Below, in pieces: positions 1 to 9,237 of a stretch of DNA of 64,000 nucleotides. The position numbers were made by a program, and so were the translations under genes. Source of the DNA: Bufo bufo (lineage: Eukaryota; Chordata; Amphibia; Anura; Bufonidae); NCBI RefSeq assembly GCF_905171765.1, contig NC_053391.1, positions 656,985,750 to 657,049,749 on the forward strand. Reading direction: 5' to 3'. The notes beneath the pieces are model-generated. The model saw nothing but the letters and a program-made list of their open reading frames with translations, was not told the DNA's origin and ran no database searches. The first letter of the stretch is position 1. Each line of letters begins with the position of its first letter.

Positions 1-1340
1 CAGCAGTAATAGGAGTGAAGCTCTTAATTGCTCCTCTGCTTGGCTGTAACTCCCTTAGAAGTGAATGGAGAGAGCCATGCACATACTGTACACGTCCACC
101 CAGGGGCGGACTGGGAACATAAAGTGGCCCTGGAAAAAATACTAACAGTGGCCCTGTTTTGTAGTCAGGCCCAAATTGATGGAAGTCAGGACCAACACAA
201 GCATGTGGGACTAGAGATACCATGTTGTGGCACATTATACCACCCCAACAGAGCCAAATTCTGCAGTCCATCACAAAATACTGCCAGCAGCACAAAATAC
301 ATCCCCAAAAACTTCCACTGGCCAGCCATGAGAGGTACTCAGGTGGCCCTCTGGGCATCGGCCCTCCAGGAAATTTCCATGTAAGGTCTATGGCCATTCC
401 ATCCCTGCGTCCACCTCTCCATTCATTCTCCGTGGTGACCAGCACCAGAGGAGTTCTGGTCCCATAGGCAACTATACAACTGGAGAAGACTATCCTACAA
501 AACCTTGAATAATTCCAGACCCAAGAATCAAGTCATGCCCCCGTCCCCAAATTTAATTTCTATCTAGGACTGCACAACATTTCAGTTCAAGTAAGGGAGA
601 CTGAGGTGCAATACCAGGCACAGCCTACAGAGAAGGGTGGTGCTGTTTCTGGAAGAAAGCAGCCATGTTTGTGCTGATCTCATACCACTCCTTCTTAGAA
701 GCCGTGACAATAACCCCAAGGCAACAAAGGAAGTAATAAAAAGCCATGGCGGTGCTATAAAACCGGTATCAGAATAAATGAACATTGTGGCTAAACAAAG
801 AGCCCGGAGCACAATCACGCCGGTGTAAATATTTAACTACTTAACGGCTTATCCGAAGCCAAGTACAAATTGCTTTCTGCATGGGAGATGAGAGCTCCGC
901 GCACATAGGTATTCAGCTGCCGCACTGATTATTAGCTGTGCGCATAGTGGGACTTGTATGTGACAGCTGCCCGCAGCTGATTATGATAAACCTGCAGCGG
1001 TGCGTGAAGAGACGTGCATTATAACACAGTAAATTAAACGACCAAGGAGGCTTAGTCTCCATTGTGAGACCGACATCATTACTGCATCTGCCGTATTAGG
1101 TGGAGGGACTAGAATTTATTTAATTTGGCTCAATTTTGGTAAATACAGCAATGGAAACAAGGATCTGTCACCATGATAAGTCCCTAAAGTGCTATTACAG
1201 TGGTAAAGTCCTCAGGGATGACCTCACGGTAATAATGGACGGGTACGCCAGTGTAAAAGAGCTATGTTTGTCACATGTAGCAGAGCTCAGTTAGTGATAT
1301 GGTGATATAGTAGGTAATATGAGGTCTTACATGGGACTGC
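1..1340. other. unassigned non-coding stretch
   Basis: I recognise no coding region here. The short open frames have no family resemblance. The stretch from about 100 to 360 has the look of a dispersed frog repeat (it begins ggggcggactgggaac), but I could not find its two ends. If the preceding trpc6 exon lies left of the window, this is intronic DNA of trpc6. Confidence 0.4.
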
Positions 1341-1832
1341 TTAAAGGGCATCTGTCAGCAGATTTGTACCTATGTACCTGACTGACCTGTTCCATGTGCA
1401 CTTGGCAGCTGAAGGCATCTGTGTTAGTCCCATGTTCATATGTGCCCGTATTGCTGAGAAAAATGAAGTTTTAATATATGCAAATGAGCCTCTAGGAGCA
1501 ACGGGGGCGTTGCTGTTACACCTAGAGGCTCCGCTCTCTCTGCAACTGCAGCACTCCCTGACGGGGCCAGGTAGTGATAACATATTAACGCCTGGCCCTA
1601 TCAATCAAAGTCCAGCGGGGGAGACAGTTTCAGAGAGAGCAGAGCCTCTAGGTGTAATGGCAACACCCCCGTTGCTCCTAGAGGCTCATTTGCATATAAT
1701 AAAACTTCATTTTTCTCAGCAATGCAGACACATATGAACATGGGGCCAACACAGATGTCTTCAGCTGAAAAGTGCACATGTAACAGGTCAGCCAGTGTCA
1801 TAGGTACAAATCTGCTGACAGATGCCCTTTAA
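1341..1832. mobile_element. T2-like foldback MITE (TTAA ends)
   Basis: The element starts TTAAAGGGCATCTGTCAG and ends with the reverse complement, CTGACAGATGCCCTTTAA. The two halves are inverted copies for roughly 200 bp on each side of a short centre. TTAA target duplications with TTAAAGG-type termini are the signature of the T2 MITE family described in Xenopus. It has no coding capacity; the open frames at 1372-1737 and 1601-1801 are the palindrome read on each strand. The mobilising transposase is unknown from this sequence. Confidence 0.8.
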
Positions 1833-2097
1833 AGGAAACCCACACACATAAGGTGACAGTCCTTGTGCAAGACCAAAAAACTACCACTGGTCCTTAGTGG
1901 AATAGTTTAAAAAAAAAAATTAAACCTGTTTAAAAATATTGTCATTAAAAAGCGTAAAACGGGTCTTACACCTATTTTAACGCCAAAAACTGCCTTACAA
2001 AATGTTAGTAAATGACTCCCTGGGAAGACACAGGGACTTCTCATTGCATTGACTGGTTCCTCATTGGTGTATGTATGTATGTGTGTGTATATATATA

Positions 2098-3033
2098 CAG
2101 TACAGACCAAAAGTTTGGACACACCTTCTCATTCAAAGAGTTTTCTTTATTTTCATGACTATGAAGGCATCAAAACTATGAATTAACACATGTGGAATTA
2201 TATACATAACAAACAAGTGTGAAACAACTGAAAATATGTCATATTCTAGGTTCTTCAAAGTAGCCACCTTTTGCTTTGATTACTGCTTTGCACACTCTTG
2301 GCATTCTCTTGATGAGCTTCAAGAGGTAGTCCCCTGAAATGGTCTTCCAACAGTCTTGAAGGAGTTCCCAGAGATGCTTAGCACTTGTTGGCCCTTTTGC
2401 CTTCACTCTGCGGTCCAGCTCACCCCAAACCATCTCGATTGGGTTCAGGTCCGGTGACTGTGGAGGCCAGGTCATCTGGCGCAGCACCCCATCACTCTCC
2501 TTCATGGTCAAATAGCCCTTACTTTCAAAGTTTTCCCAATTTTTCGGCTGACTGACTGACCTTCATTTCTTAAAGTAATGATGGCCACTCGTTTTTCTTT
2601 ACTTAGCTGCTTTTTTCTTGCCATAATACAAATTCTAACAGTCTATTCAGTAGGACTATCAGCTGTGTATCCACCTGACTTCTCCTCAACGCAACTGATG
2701 GTCCCAACCCCATTTATAAGGCAAGAAATCCCACTTATTAAACCTGACAGGGCACACCTGTGAAGTGAAAACCATTTCAGGGGACTACCTCTTGAAGCTC
2801 ATCAAGAGAATGCCAAGAGTGTGCAAAGCAGTAACCAAAGCAAAAGGTGGCTACTTTGAAGAACCTAGAATATGACATATTTTCAGTTGTTTCACACTTG
2901 TTTGTTATGTATATAATTCCACATGTGTTAATTCATAGTTTTGATGCCTTCAGTGTGAATCTACAATTTTCATAGTCATGAAAATAAAGAAAACTCTTTG
3001 AATGAGAAGGTGTGTCCAAACTTTTGGTCTGTA

Positions 3034-3036
<3 letters not shown>
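2098..3036 (-). mobile_element. rearranged Tc1-like derivative, copy 1
   Basis: The termini are CAGTACAGACCAAAAGTTTG and its reverse complement, flanked by TA (2096-2097 and 3037-3038) as expected for Tc1/mariner. The first 260 bp or so, which hold the last part of a transposase gene, reappear inverted at the right end (about 2775-3036). Both ends therefore derive from the 3' end of the parent element, and the 5' half of the gene is absent. A near-identical second copy lies at 41401-42338, so this arrangement is a propagated non-autonomous family and not a single accident. Confidence 0.88.
2239..2511 (-). pseudogene. Tc1 transposase, C-terminal 90 residues
   Basis: This open frame covers only the end of a Tc1-type DDE transposase. 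It carries the motif SPDLNPIE, whose last residue is the catalytic glutamate of the DD34E triad, followed by the usual helical tail ending near GYFEEPRI. The helix-turn-helix region and both catalytic aspartates are missing, so it cannot be an active transposase. The protein is identical to the one at 41542-41814, most simply because the element amplified recently. Confidence 0.85.

Positions 3037-3111
<75 letters not shown>
3037..3111. repeat. TA-rich microsatellite
   Basis: Alternating TA with a short TG interruption. It separates the right end of the Tc1 derivative from the left end of the Ngaro-type element. A similar AT tract (9200-9231) borders that element on its other side. Confidence 0.95.
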
Positions 3112-3115
<4 letters not shown>

Positions 3116-3226
3116 GTAAGGGGCTTACGGTAGTACAGTGAAGAGCCCTGGGAAAGCAGGGAATAAGTGTAGTCGGTTGTGGTGTGCCGAAACCGAGGAT
3201 GAGGTAGGCCTGAGAAAGAAGAGGGC
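3112..3226 (-). repeat. split direct repeat B2
   Basis: The 115-bp unit begins TTGTGTAAGGGGCTTACGG on the + strand and recurs at 3393-3507 with almost no change. It is the outer 3' terminus of the Ngaro-type element. Confidence 0.9.
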
Positions 3227-3286
3227 CTACCCAAGGAAAAGATATGGAAGAAATGAGTTGTAAATGAGTGGAGTGGTGGGAGGGTC

Positions 3287-3392
3287 AAAGCTCAGACCTA
3301 AATGATGCAGGAGCCAGGTAAGGGGAGTGCCCTAAATAGGCTGGAGGCGGACCTCAGCCCCTCCCACAAATCCAGGCAATCTGCCTTAATAC
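3287..3392 (-). repeat. split direct repeat A2
   Basis: The 106-bp unit contains GGAGCCAGGTAAGGGGAGTG and recurs at 9095-9200. It abuts B1 with no intervening base, as in the B1-A2 junction of Ngaro/PAT elements. Confidence 0.9.
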
Positions 3393-3507
3393 TTGTGTAA
3401 GGGGCTTACGGTAGTACAGTGAAGAGCCCTGGGAAAGCAGGGAATAAGTGTAGTCGGTTGTGGTGTGCCGAAACCGAGGATGAGGTAGGCCTGAGAAAGA
3501 AGAGGGC
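3393..3507 (-). repeat. split direct repeat B1
   Basis: Second copy of the 115-bp B repeat, between the recombinase remnant and A2. The bases just inside it (3508-3600) look like an unrelated insertion or a terminal-repeat relic. Confidence 0.88.
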
Positions 3508-3583
3508 AAAAATGGAAATAACCAGTTTATTGTAGCCAATTGATGTATCAATGCTTAACCCGACATGTTTTGGAAAGCCACTC

Positions 3584-4265
3584 TTAAACTCTTGTGTTGG
3601 ATTGGGGAATGTATTGCGCGTTAGCGGATGACTCCCAGCGCCCCAATCCCCTGATGCCATGAGTGAGGATGTTGGCACTGGAGGCCGTGGACGTGGCTCC
3701 AATGCGAAAGGAGTGCCCTGAGTAGTTGGCTGCGTTGAGGCCTAGTTGTGTGAGGGATGACCCGACATGGGTCATGAAGGTGGTGGTGGTGAGTACCGAA
3801 CCATGTAGTAAAAGTAGCGGTTGAGAGGGTAGAACTTGTGACGCTGATTGTGAGCATCCAGGACCCTGACTGGACACCATCTGTTGTGCGTGGGGTAATA
3901 TGAAATGTTGACGGGTGAGTGCTGACTATTCTTGGAGTGAGGTAAGGACAGGATGTAGTGAACCATGTGTTTTGACAAGTGGGAGACAAGAAGACAAGGT
4001 GAGGTTCGGGTCGAGGAGGCTGTAGTGAATTTCCCGGAACTCAGGAATCCGTAGAAGGTCAAGTAAATGCCATATTGATGATGGAGTTGGTATCTGTTTC
4101 CAGAGGCGTGGCGTCCAGTAAGTCGGATAATGCTTTGAAGATATGATTGATTATGGGTAGCCTCTGGGCTGGACGTGCGGGTTCCATTTCCTGAATACCT
4201 CTGAGTATGGATTTGATCTGGTGCGAGGACATGAAGCTGATGTTATTGGGGTGTATGATTAGCAT
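3584..4265 (-). pseudogene. tyrosine recombinase remnant
   Basis: Three overlapping frames together resemble the recombinase of Ngaro/DIRS elements, which would integrate the circular cDNA. The N-terminal core-binding part is in 4059-4265 (segment RLPIINHIFKALSDLL) and continues in 3772-4062 (segment FYGFLSSGKFT). The C-terminal catalytic part in 3584-3880 keeps GHSFRIGA, the H-x-x-R pair of the active site, then GRWESSANAQYI with the likely nucleophilic tyrosine. At least one frameshift near 3.8 kb separates the halves, so no functional protein is expected. Confidence 0.8.
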
Positions 4266-5260
4266 ATGATGTTGAAATGCCAGTGAGATATGGTTTGATG
4301 GTGTTGTATGACATGAGTTTGAGGTGGCAAAAAGAAGCCAACCCCGGAAGAGACGTCATGACAAAAAGGGTGCGTGATGTTGTGTTCCAACAGGACCTGT
4401 TGAATAGTGTGAACGCTCTGTCGTATGTTCTATGTGTATCGTCTGATAGTGCTAAGCGGGACAAAGACTGGCTATGCCGCATGATGCCTTCTAATCCAGA
4501 ATGAGCTGTTCGAAATGATGGAGTGATGGAGGCCGTGGGTAACGCTGATGGGAGAGCTGGATGAAATGCCTGAAATTTGACGCGAGACAGACTGTCAGCT
4601 GCCGTATTGCCCACCCCCGGGACATAGAAACAATGCAAGAAGAAAATATTGCAAGCGGCCAACCAAGGAAGTCTCCGCAGAAACCTCACGATTGTGAGAG
4701 ATTTGGAACAATCCTGTTGATGAACTGGCAGGTCGTATGGTTGTCTGAATAGCACCGGAACGACATGTTGCCCATGAATGACCCCACGCTACGGCCGCCG
4801 CCACGATAGGGTAGATCTTGAAAAGCGCTGAGGCAGTGGAGAATCCTTCCAACCCCGGACCGCAGGAGGCCAGCTGCCCCACAGCCAATCGTTCCCAAAA
4901 ATGGCCGCGAAGCCTGTGGTAGATGCCGCATCTGACCAGATAGAGGGGGAAGAGTCCGACGGCTGAGGGAGAAACAAGCTCCCGCCATTCCAGGTAGACA
5001 GAAATCTCCCCCACATGCCCAGACCTGCCTGCAGCGTGGGCATCCAGGGACAACCTGTGCGAGTCGTGTAGGAAAAGGGGAGAGGTGCAGGAGCCGTGAT
5101 ATAAATGAGCGACACTGAGGTGGATGCGCATGGCAAAGATCAGGGAGCCCAGCAGGGACTGCAGTTCTTTGCGGTTGCCGGTGCTGAGTTGAAGGTAGTT
5201 GCCTATGTGGGCGAGAATGTCCTGGATCTTCCCGGATGGCAAACTGGCTGAATCCAACTG
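4243..5260 (-). pseudogene. reverse transcriptase/RNase H remnant
   Basis: The segment LPSGKIQDILAHIGNYLQ followed by RKELQSLLGSLIFAMRI matches the thumb/connection region after the RT catalytic core in DIRS-group elements. Farther along, FYVPGVGNTAADSLSR is the usual end of their RNase H domain. The palm with its catalytic aspartates is missing, apparently deleted between the gag fragment and this region. The reading frame shifts at least twice (near 4.7 and 5.2 kb). Confidence 0.75.
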
Positions 5261-5504
5261 GGTACCCAGGAAAGGTGATGACCGTGTCTGGCCCTTCTGT
5301 CGTCTTGGTGGCGATGGGTACCCCCGGTTCCTCCTCCAGTATTATGTGCGTCGGGCTGACTTCCTGGTCCTCCAGGCTAACGGTCGACGTGATCACTGGC
5401 AATCCGGCCGGTGACGCTGCCGGTGGTGGCCCCGCCAAGGAGAGGGTCGCAGTGACCGATTCCAGCCTCTCCAACCTGGCGTTGACTTTAGACATGGATG
5501 ACAT
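5210..5504 (-). pseudogene. gag-like N-terminal fragment
   Basis: An open segment of about 97 residues starts MSSMSKVNARLERLESV, a short predicted coiled coil, followed by an Ala/Pro-rich and then an acidic stretch. Its position upstream of the RT remnant on the minus strand fits the first ORF of a Ngaro/DIRS element. I recognise no zinc knuckle. The frame then runs into the RT region in a wrong frame, marking an internal deletion. Confidence 0.5.
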
Positions 5505-6960
5505 TTAGGGAGGACAGCATGGTATGTATATCCCCTGTGCTGGACTGGCTAGGTCCTCCCCTGCCTCCCTGTTATCGATTGGCGTGCGCAGCAGCTGGAA
5601 AAGCTCTGGCGGGGAAGGGAACATGCCGTCACCTTGACTCCGTCGTTATGCGCGGGATTGCCCAGGATCTGATGGGTGCTGGACTGGCTAGACCGTCTCC
5701 CTGGGTAGCAGTGACGGATCTAGCAGGGGTGCCAGGTAGGGAGAAGTTCTCTTTCCCTTCCAGAGACATAGTAAAACAAAACAGTTGATTAGCTTGGGGA
5801 AACACAGGATCGTGCTGGCTAGCTAGGCCGGACGGCGAAAAAATTATACTTGCATGGTGACAGATGAGGCCCTGCTAATTGCCAAGCGGCTTGAGAGGCT
5901 CTACCTATGATTTGGCGCGAGGGGTTAATGAGGCCACTTGTGGTAGTGGCAGGAGCGTTGGCCTCTCGGTGACTGTAAGACAGGACTAGGGGAAGGGAGT
6001 GACAGGTGAGGCCCTCTCTATGCAACACGCGAGGCGGCTTACTAACGAGGTGGCGCGTTGGGCGGGTGCCTCTGTACGTTTGAGGCGGGGTGTCGGCCTC
6101 GCGGGACCACTAACTGCTGGCGAAGCCAAGAAGGGGGTAACCTAGTGGGATGATGGTGCCCCTAAAGCCAGCACGCTGACCCTAACGGGATTATTCGAAA
6201 TGTAAGGAAGACTTTTGTTAATGAGCAGGTGAACGTACCTGGTGGTAAGAAAAATTCTCCGGATACATGGTAGTGCAAAATACAATATAGGCTGACCGCC
6301 TGAAAAAAGAAAGGGGGAGGGTAGACATAAAATAGTGTGATGAAATGTGCAAATGCATATGGTACATATACACGACCGGGAGGATCATGGCGGTTGTTCA
6401 TGAAACGACACAGCTTGCGCCTGGTGTGAAAAGAGACCAGTGCGTGCCCCCAATTTAATGGAATATTTGGACCGTGTCCCTGCAATTTCCACCTATTTAT
6501 TGATTATGATGAAACAATTATAATATATATTTATTTTATTTATTTTTTTTATTTTTTTTCCGGATGACCAGACGATGACTCCTCCCCCCAGTGCTTCCAT
6601 TATTAAATTTTTTATTTTTTTTTAAGCTGATGACCTATCCAAAGGGTAGATCATTGTTAGCAAAAGGTGAAGAACCCTTTTGAGACAGTCTCTTTGCAGC
6701 TGAGTGTGTGTATGGGAAGTTATGCCCTTTCAGCCAGAAGAGCATTTATAAGATCATGCATTGATTTTGGACAAGAGGGCCTGGCTTATAATCTTCATGT
6801 TTATTCCAAAAGGTGTTTGATGGCGTTTTTTTTTTTTTTTTCTTTTTTATTTCTTTTTCTTTTCTTTGTGTGGGCTGCTGGGGTGTTATATGACTGTAAG
6901 GGGCGTGCTGGAAGGCTCCCCTGCCGTCCGACGGCGCCCCCCCGCAACAGAAGCGGCGCG
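5505..6960 (-). other. leader region of the Ngaro-type element
   Basis: Non-coding as far as I can see. It lies between the 5' split repeat and the gag-like fragment. It contains T-rich runs at 6540-6625 and 6829-6866. No family motif was found in the short frames here. Confidence 0.4.
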
Positions 6961-7570
6961 CACGGCCGCCGGGATACCGCGCACGCGCCGACGGAATCGC
7001 CGCGCATGCGCAGAACCCCGGCCGCGCATGCGCAGACCAGGCACCAGGACGCGGCCGGGCGCCATCGGCCGCGCGGCAGGAGGAGCGGTAACCAGGCAGG
7101 AGGTGGTGGGGAGGGGATGTCAGGGCAGCGGTAAGCCCAGTGGAGGTGAAATGAATGGGGGGGGGGGTGCAGGTTGCACCGCCGCTGCCCCCGTGACAGC
7201 GCACCTAAATGACCGGGGGGGGGACCATGAACGTTGTTGGTGAAGTGAAAATGAATCATGTGGAACATGCTTGGAGGATTATGTGACTGTTTGTAAGGAG
7301 TGACATTTTGGAGCATAGGAAAAATGAAAGCCATTTATTTTTGAACCCATTCGTCCGGAGTCCCCCCACGGCCGCCGGGACACCGCGCATGCGCCGATGA
7401 AATCGCCGCGCATGCGCAGAACCCCGGCCGCGCATGTGCAGACCAGGCCCCAGGACGCGGCCGGGCGCCATCGGCCGCGCGGCAGGAGGAGTGGCAAACA
7501 GGCAGGAGGCGGTGGGGAGGGGATGTCCGCGCCGCGGCAAGCCCAGTGAAGTTTGAAATGAATGGGGGGT
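6961..7570. repeat. GC-rich direct repeat (two about 205-bp copies)
   Basis: A CpG-dense unit at 6961-7165 recurs at 7367-7570, an offset of 406 bp. Both hold CGCCGCGCATGCGCAGAACC and GACGCGGCCGGGCGCCATCG and end in a run of G. This is the most GC-rich part of the window. Its place upstream of the gag-like ORF would suit a promoter or leader of the Ngaro-type element, but no function can be read from sequence. Confidence 0.75.
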
Positions 7571-7841
7571 GTGCCGGGTGTACCGCAGCTGGCCCCTGTG
7601 CTGTGTACCTGGAAAACGAGGAGGGGAGGGTAGGGGAGGGGAGGGGGGGGGGGGGAGGGCATGAATGTTGGATGTTTGAGGGGTGAAAACCCAGAAATGG
7701 GGAATGGGGCTAGAACCATCAGGGGGCTGACCGGAGTGACGGTCCTGTGGGGAGACGCCAGAATAGGCATGAGCAATGAGCTGCCGGTGATTGCTGCGAG
7801 CAGCCGTGACATGGATGCAGTGTGTGTGAAAAGAACCATGG

Positions 7842-7878
<37 letters not shown>

Positions 7879-7887
7879 GGGGGGGGG
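7842..7887. repeat. A29-G17 homopolymer junction
   Basis: Twenty-nine A residues (7842-7870) are followed directly by seventeen G residues (7871-7887). The exact lengths may be assembly-dependent. Confidence 0.85.
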
Positions 7888-7919
7888 ATTTAATCCACGA
7901 ACCATTGGTCGCATGCTGC

Positions 7920-8960
7920 CAGAGCTGTTGACCGGAATGGTGGTGCGGTTTGTGAATGAATATGCATGAAACAGGTGTGACAGAAATGAATGCTGGTGAC
8001 TTGCATGAAAACCGTGACATTGGTGCGCATTGATGAAGTGAGATGAACCGGTACAGGGGCAACCGTGAGGCCCTGCTGTACCGTATGAAATAACTCATAC
8101 GCATTTGTGCTCCTGCAGCCGTGCACATGAACATGAGGAGGGGGGGGGGCATGAATGTGGATGATTGTGGGGTGATATGGACTGAAAAAGAAATGGGGAA
8201 CGAGCCTGGACCCCAGGGGTGCTGACTGCAGTGTTGTGCCTGTGGGAAGATTGCTGAACGAGACATGACAAAATGAGATGCTGGTGACTGTGAGAAAGCC
8301 GTGACATTAGCGCAGCGTCTATGAAATGAAATGAAACTGAAATGGGGGATTAGGCCAGAAACCATGCCGCATGCTGCAGAGGTGTTGACCGGAATGGTAG
8401 CCCGGTGTGGACAAATTGCGCATGAACAAGGCGTGACAGAAATGAATACTGGTGACTTGTATGAGAAAACCGTGACATTGGTGCAGCGTATGATGAAATG
8501 AAATGAACCGGTACAGGGGCAACCGTGAGGCCCCGGCTGTACCGTGTGGATGACTCAGAAACCACTGCCTGCATGCCGCAGGGGTGTTGACCGGAGTGGT
8601 GATACGGTGTAGATAAATTTATGCATGAACAAGACATGACAGAAATGAAATGCTGGTGACCTGGGCGAGAAAGCTGTGACATTTGCAGTGTTTGGTGAAA
8701 TGAAATGAACAGAAATGGGGGATTGCCCAGGAAACGACTGCATGCTTGCCGCAGGGGTGCTGACCGGAATGGTGGTACCATGTAGACAAATTGTGCATGA
8801 ACAAGGCGTGACAGAAATGAAATACTGGTGACTTGTATGAGAAAACAGTGACATTGGTGCAGCGTTTGGTGAAATGAATTGAACCGGTACAGGGGGCAAC
8901 CGTGAGGCCCCGGCTGTACCGTATGGATGACTCGCAGTTTAACGGGCAAACGTGACCCAC
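7920..8960. repeat. degenerate tandem repeat array
   Basis: Units of roughly 170-200 bp recur, each with TTGACCGGAATGGTGGT-like, GTGACAGAAATGAA and GTACAGGGGCAACCGTGAGG segments, some partial. Long open frames on the minus strand here (for example 7256-8365) come from the repeats and have no family resemblance. Confidence 0.75.
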
Positions 8961-9094
8961 AGTGAACCTGAGTAAAGCCGGAAAAATAGAACCGAAATGC
9001 TCCAAATCCAGAACCGATGGCAACGAAAAACTCCCAGGAATTCAGTGACTCGCAGGCAACTCTCCAGACACTCCACAAGCGACCTCCTCTCTCA

Positions 9095-9196
9095 AAAGCT
9101 CAGACCTCAATGATGCAGGAGCCAGGTAAGGGGAGTGCCCTAAATAGGCTGGAGGCGGACCTCAGCCCCTCCCACAAATCCAGGCAATCTGCCTTA

Positions 9197-9200
<4 letters not shown>
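9095..9200 (-). repeat. split direct repeat A1
   Basis: Copy of the 106-bp A repeat at the 5' end of the minus-strand Ngaro-type element, matching 3287-3392 with a few substitutions. Confidence 0.9.

Positions 9201-9231
<31 letters not shown>
9201..9231. repeat. AT microsatellite
   Basis: About fifteen AT units, abutting the 5' end of the Ngaro-type element. Confidence 0.95.

Positions 9232-9237
<6 letters not shown>

Larger units (their letters stand above)
3112..9200 (-). mobile_element. Ngaro-type YR retrotransposon (decayed)
   Basis: Read on the minus strand the order is A1 (9200-9095), internal region, B1 (3507-3393), A2 (3392-3287), a 60-nt spacer, then B2 (3226-3112). A1 equals A2 (about 106 bp) and B1 equals B2 (115 bp). 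These split direct repeats are typical of Ngaro and PAT tyrosine-recombinase retrotransposons, which replicate through a circular intermediate and make no target duplication. Between the repeats lie fragments of a gag-like protein, reverse transcriptase/RNase H and a tyrosine recombinase, all frameshifted. Most of the RT and the gag C-terminus are absent. TA/AT microsatellite touches both ends. Confidence 0.85.

Noticed and set aside
3509..3600. Possible hammerhead on the minus strand (CCAAAACATGTCGGG)
   Set aside because: The core reads AAAA instead of GAAA and CUGANGA is not recognisable; at best a decayed terminal-repeat relic.
6746..8365. Long minus-strand ORFs rich in Pro, Ser and His
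   Set aside because: They lie on GC-rich duplicated sequence, homopolymers and a minisatellite; no conserved motif is visible.
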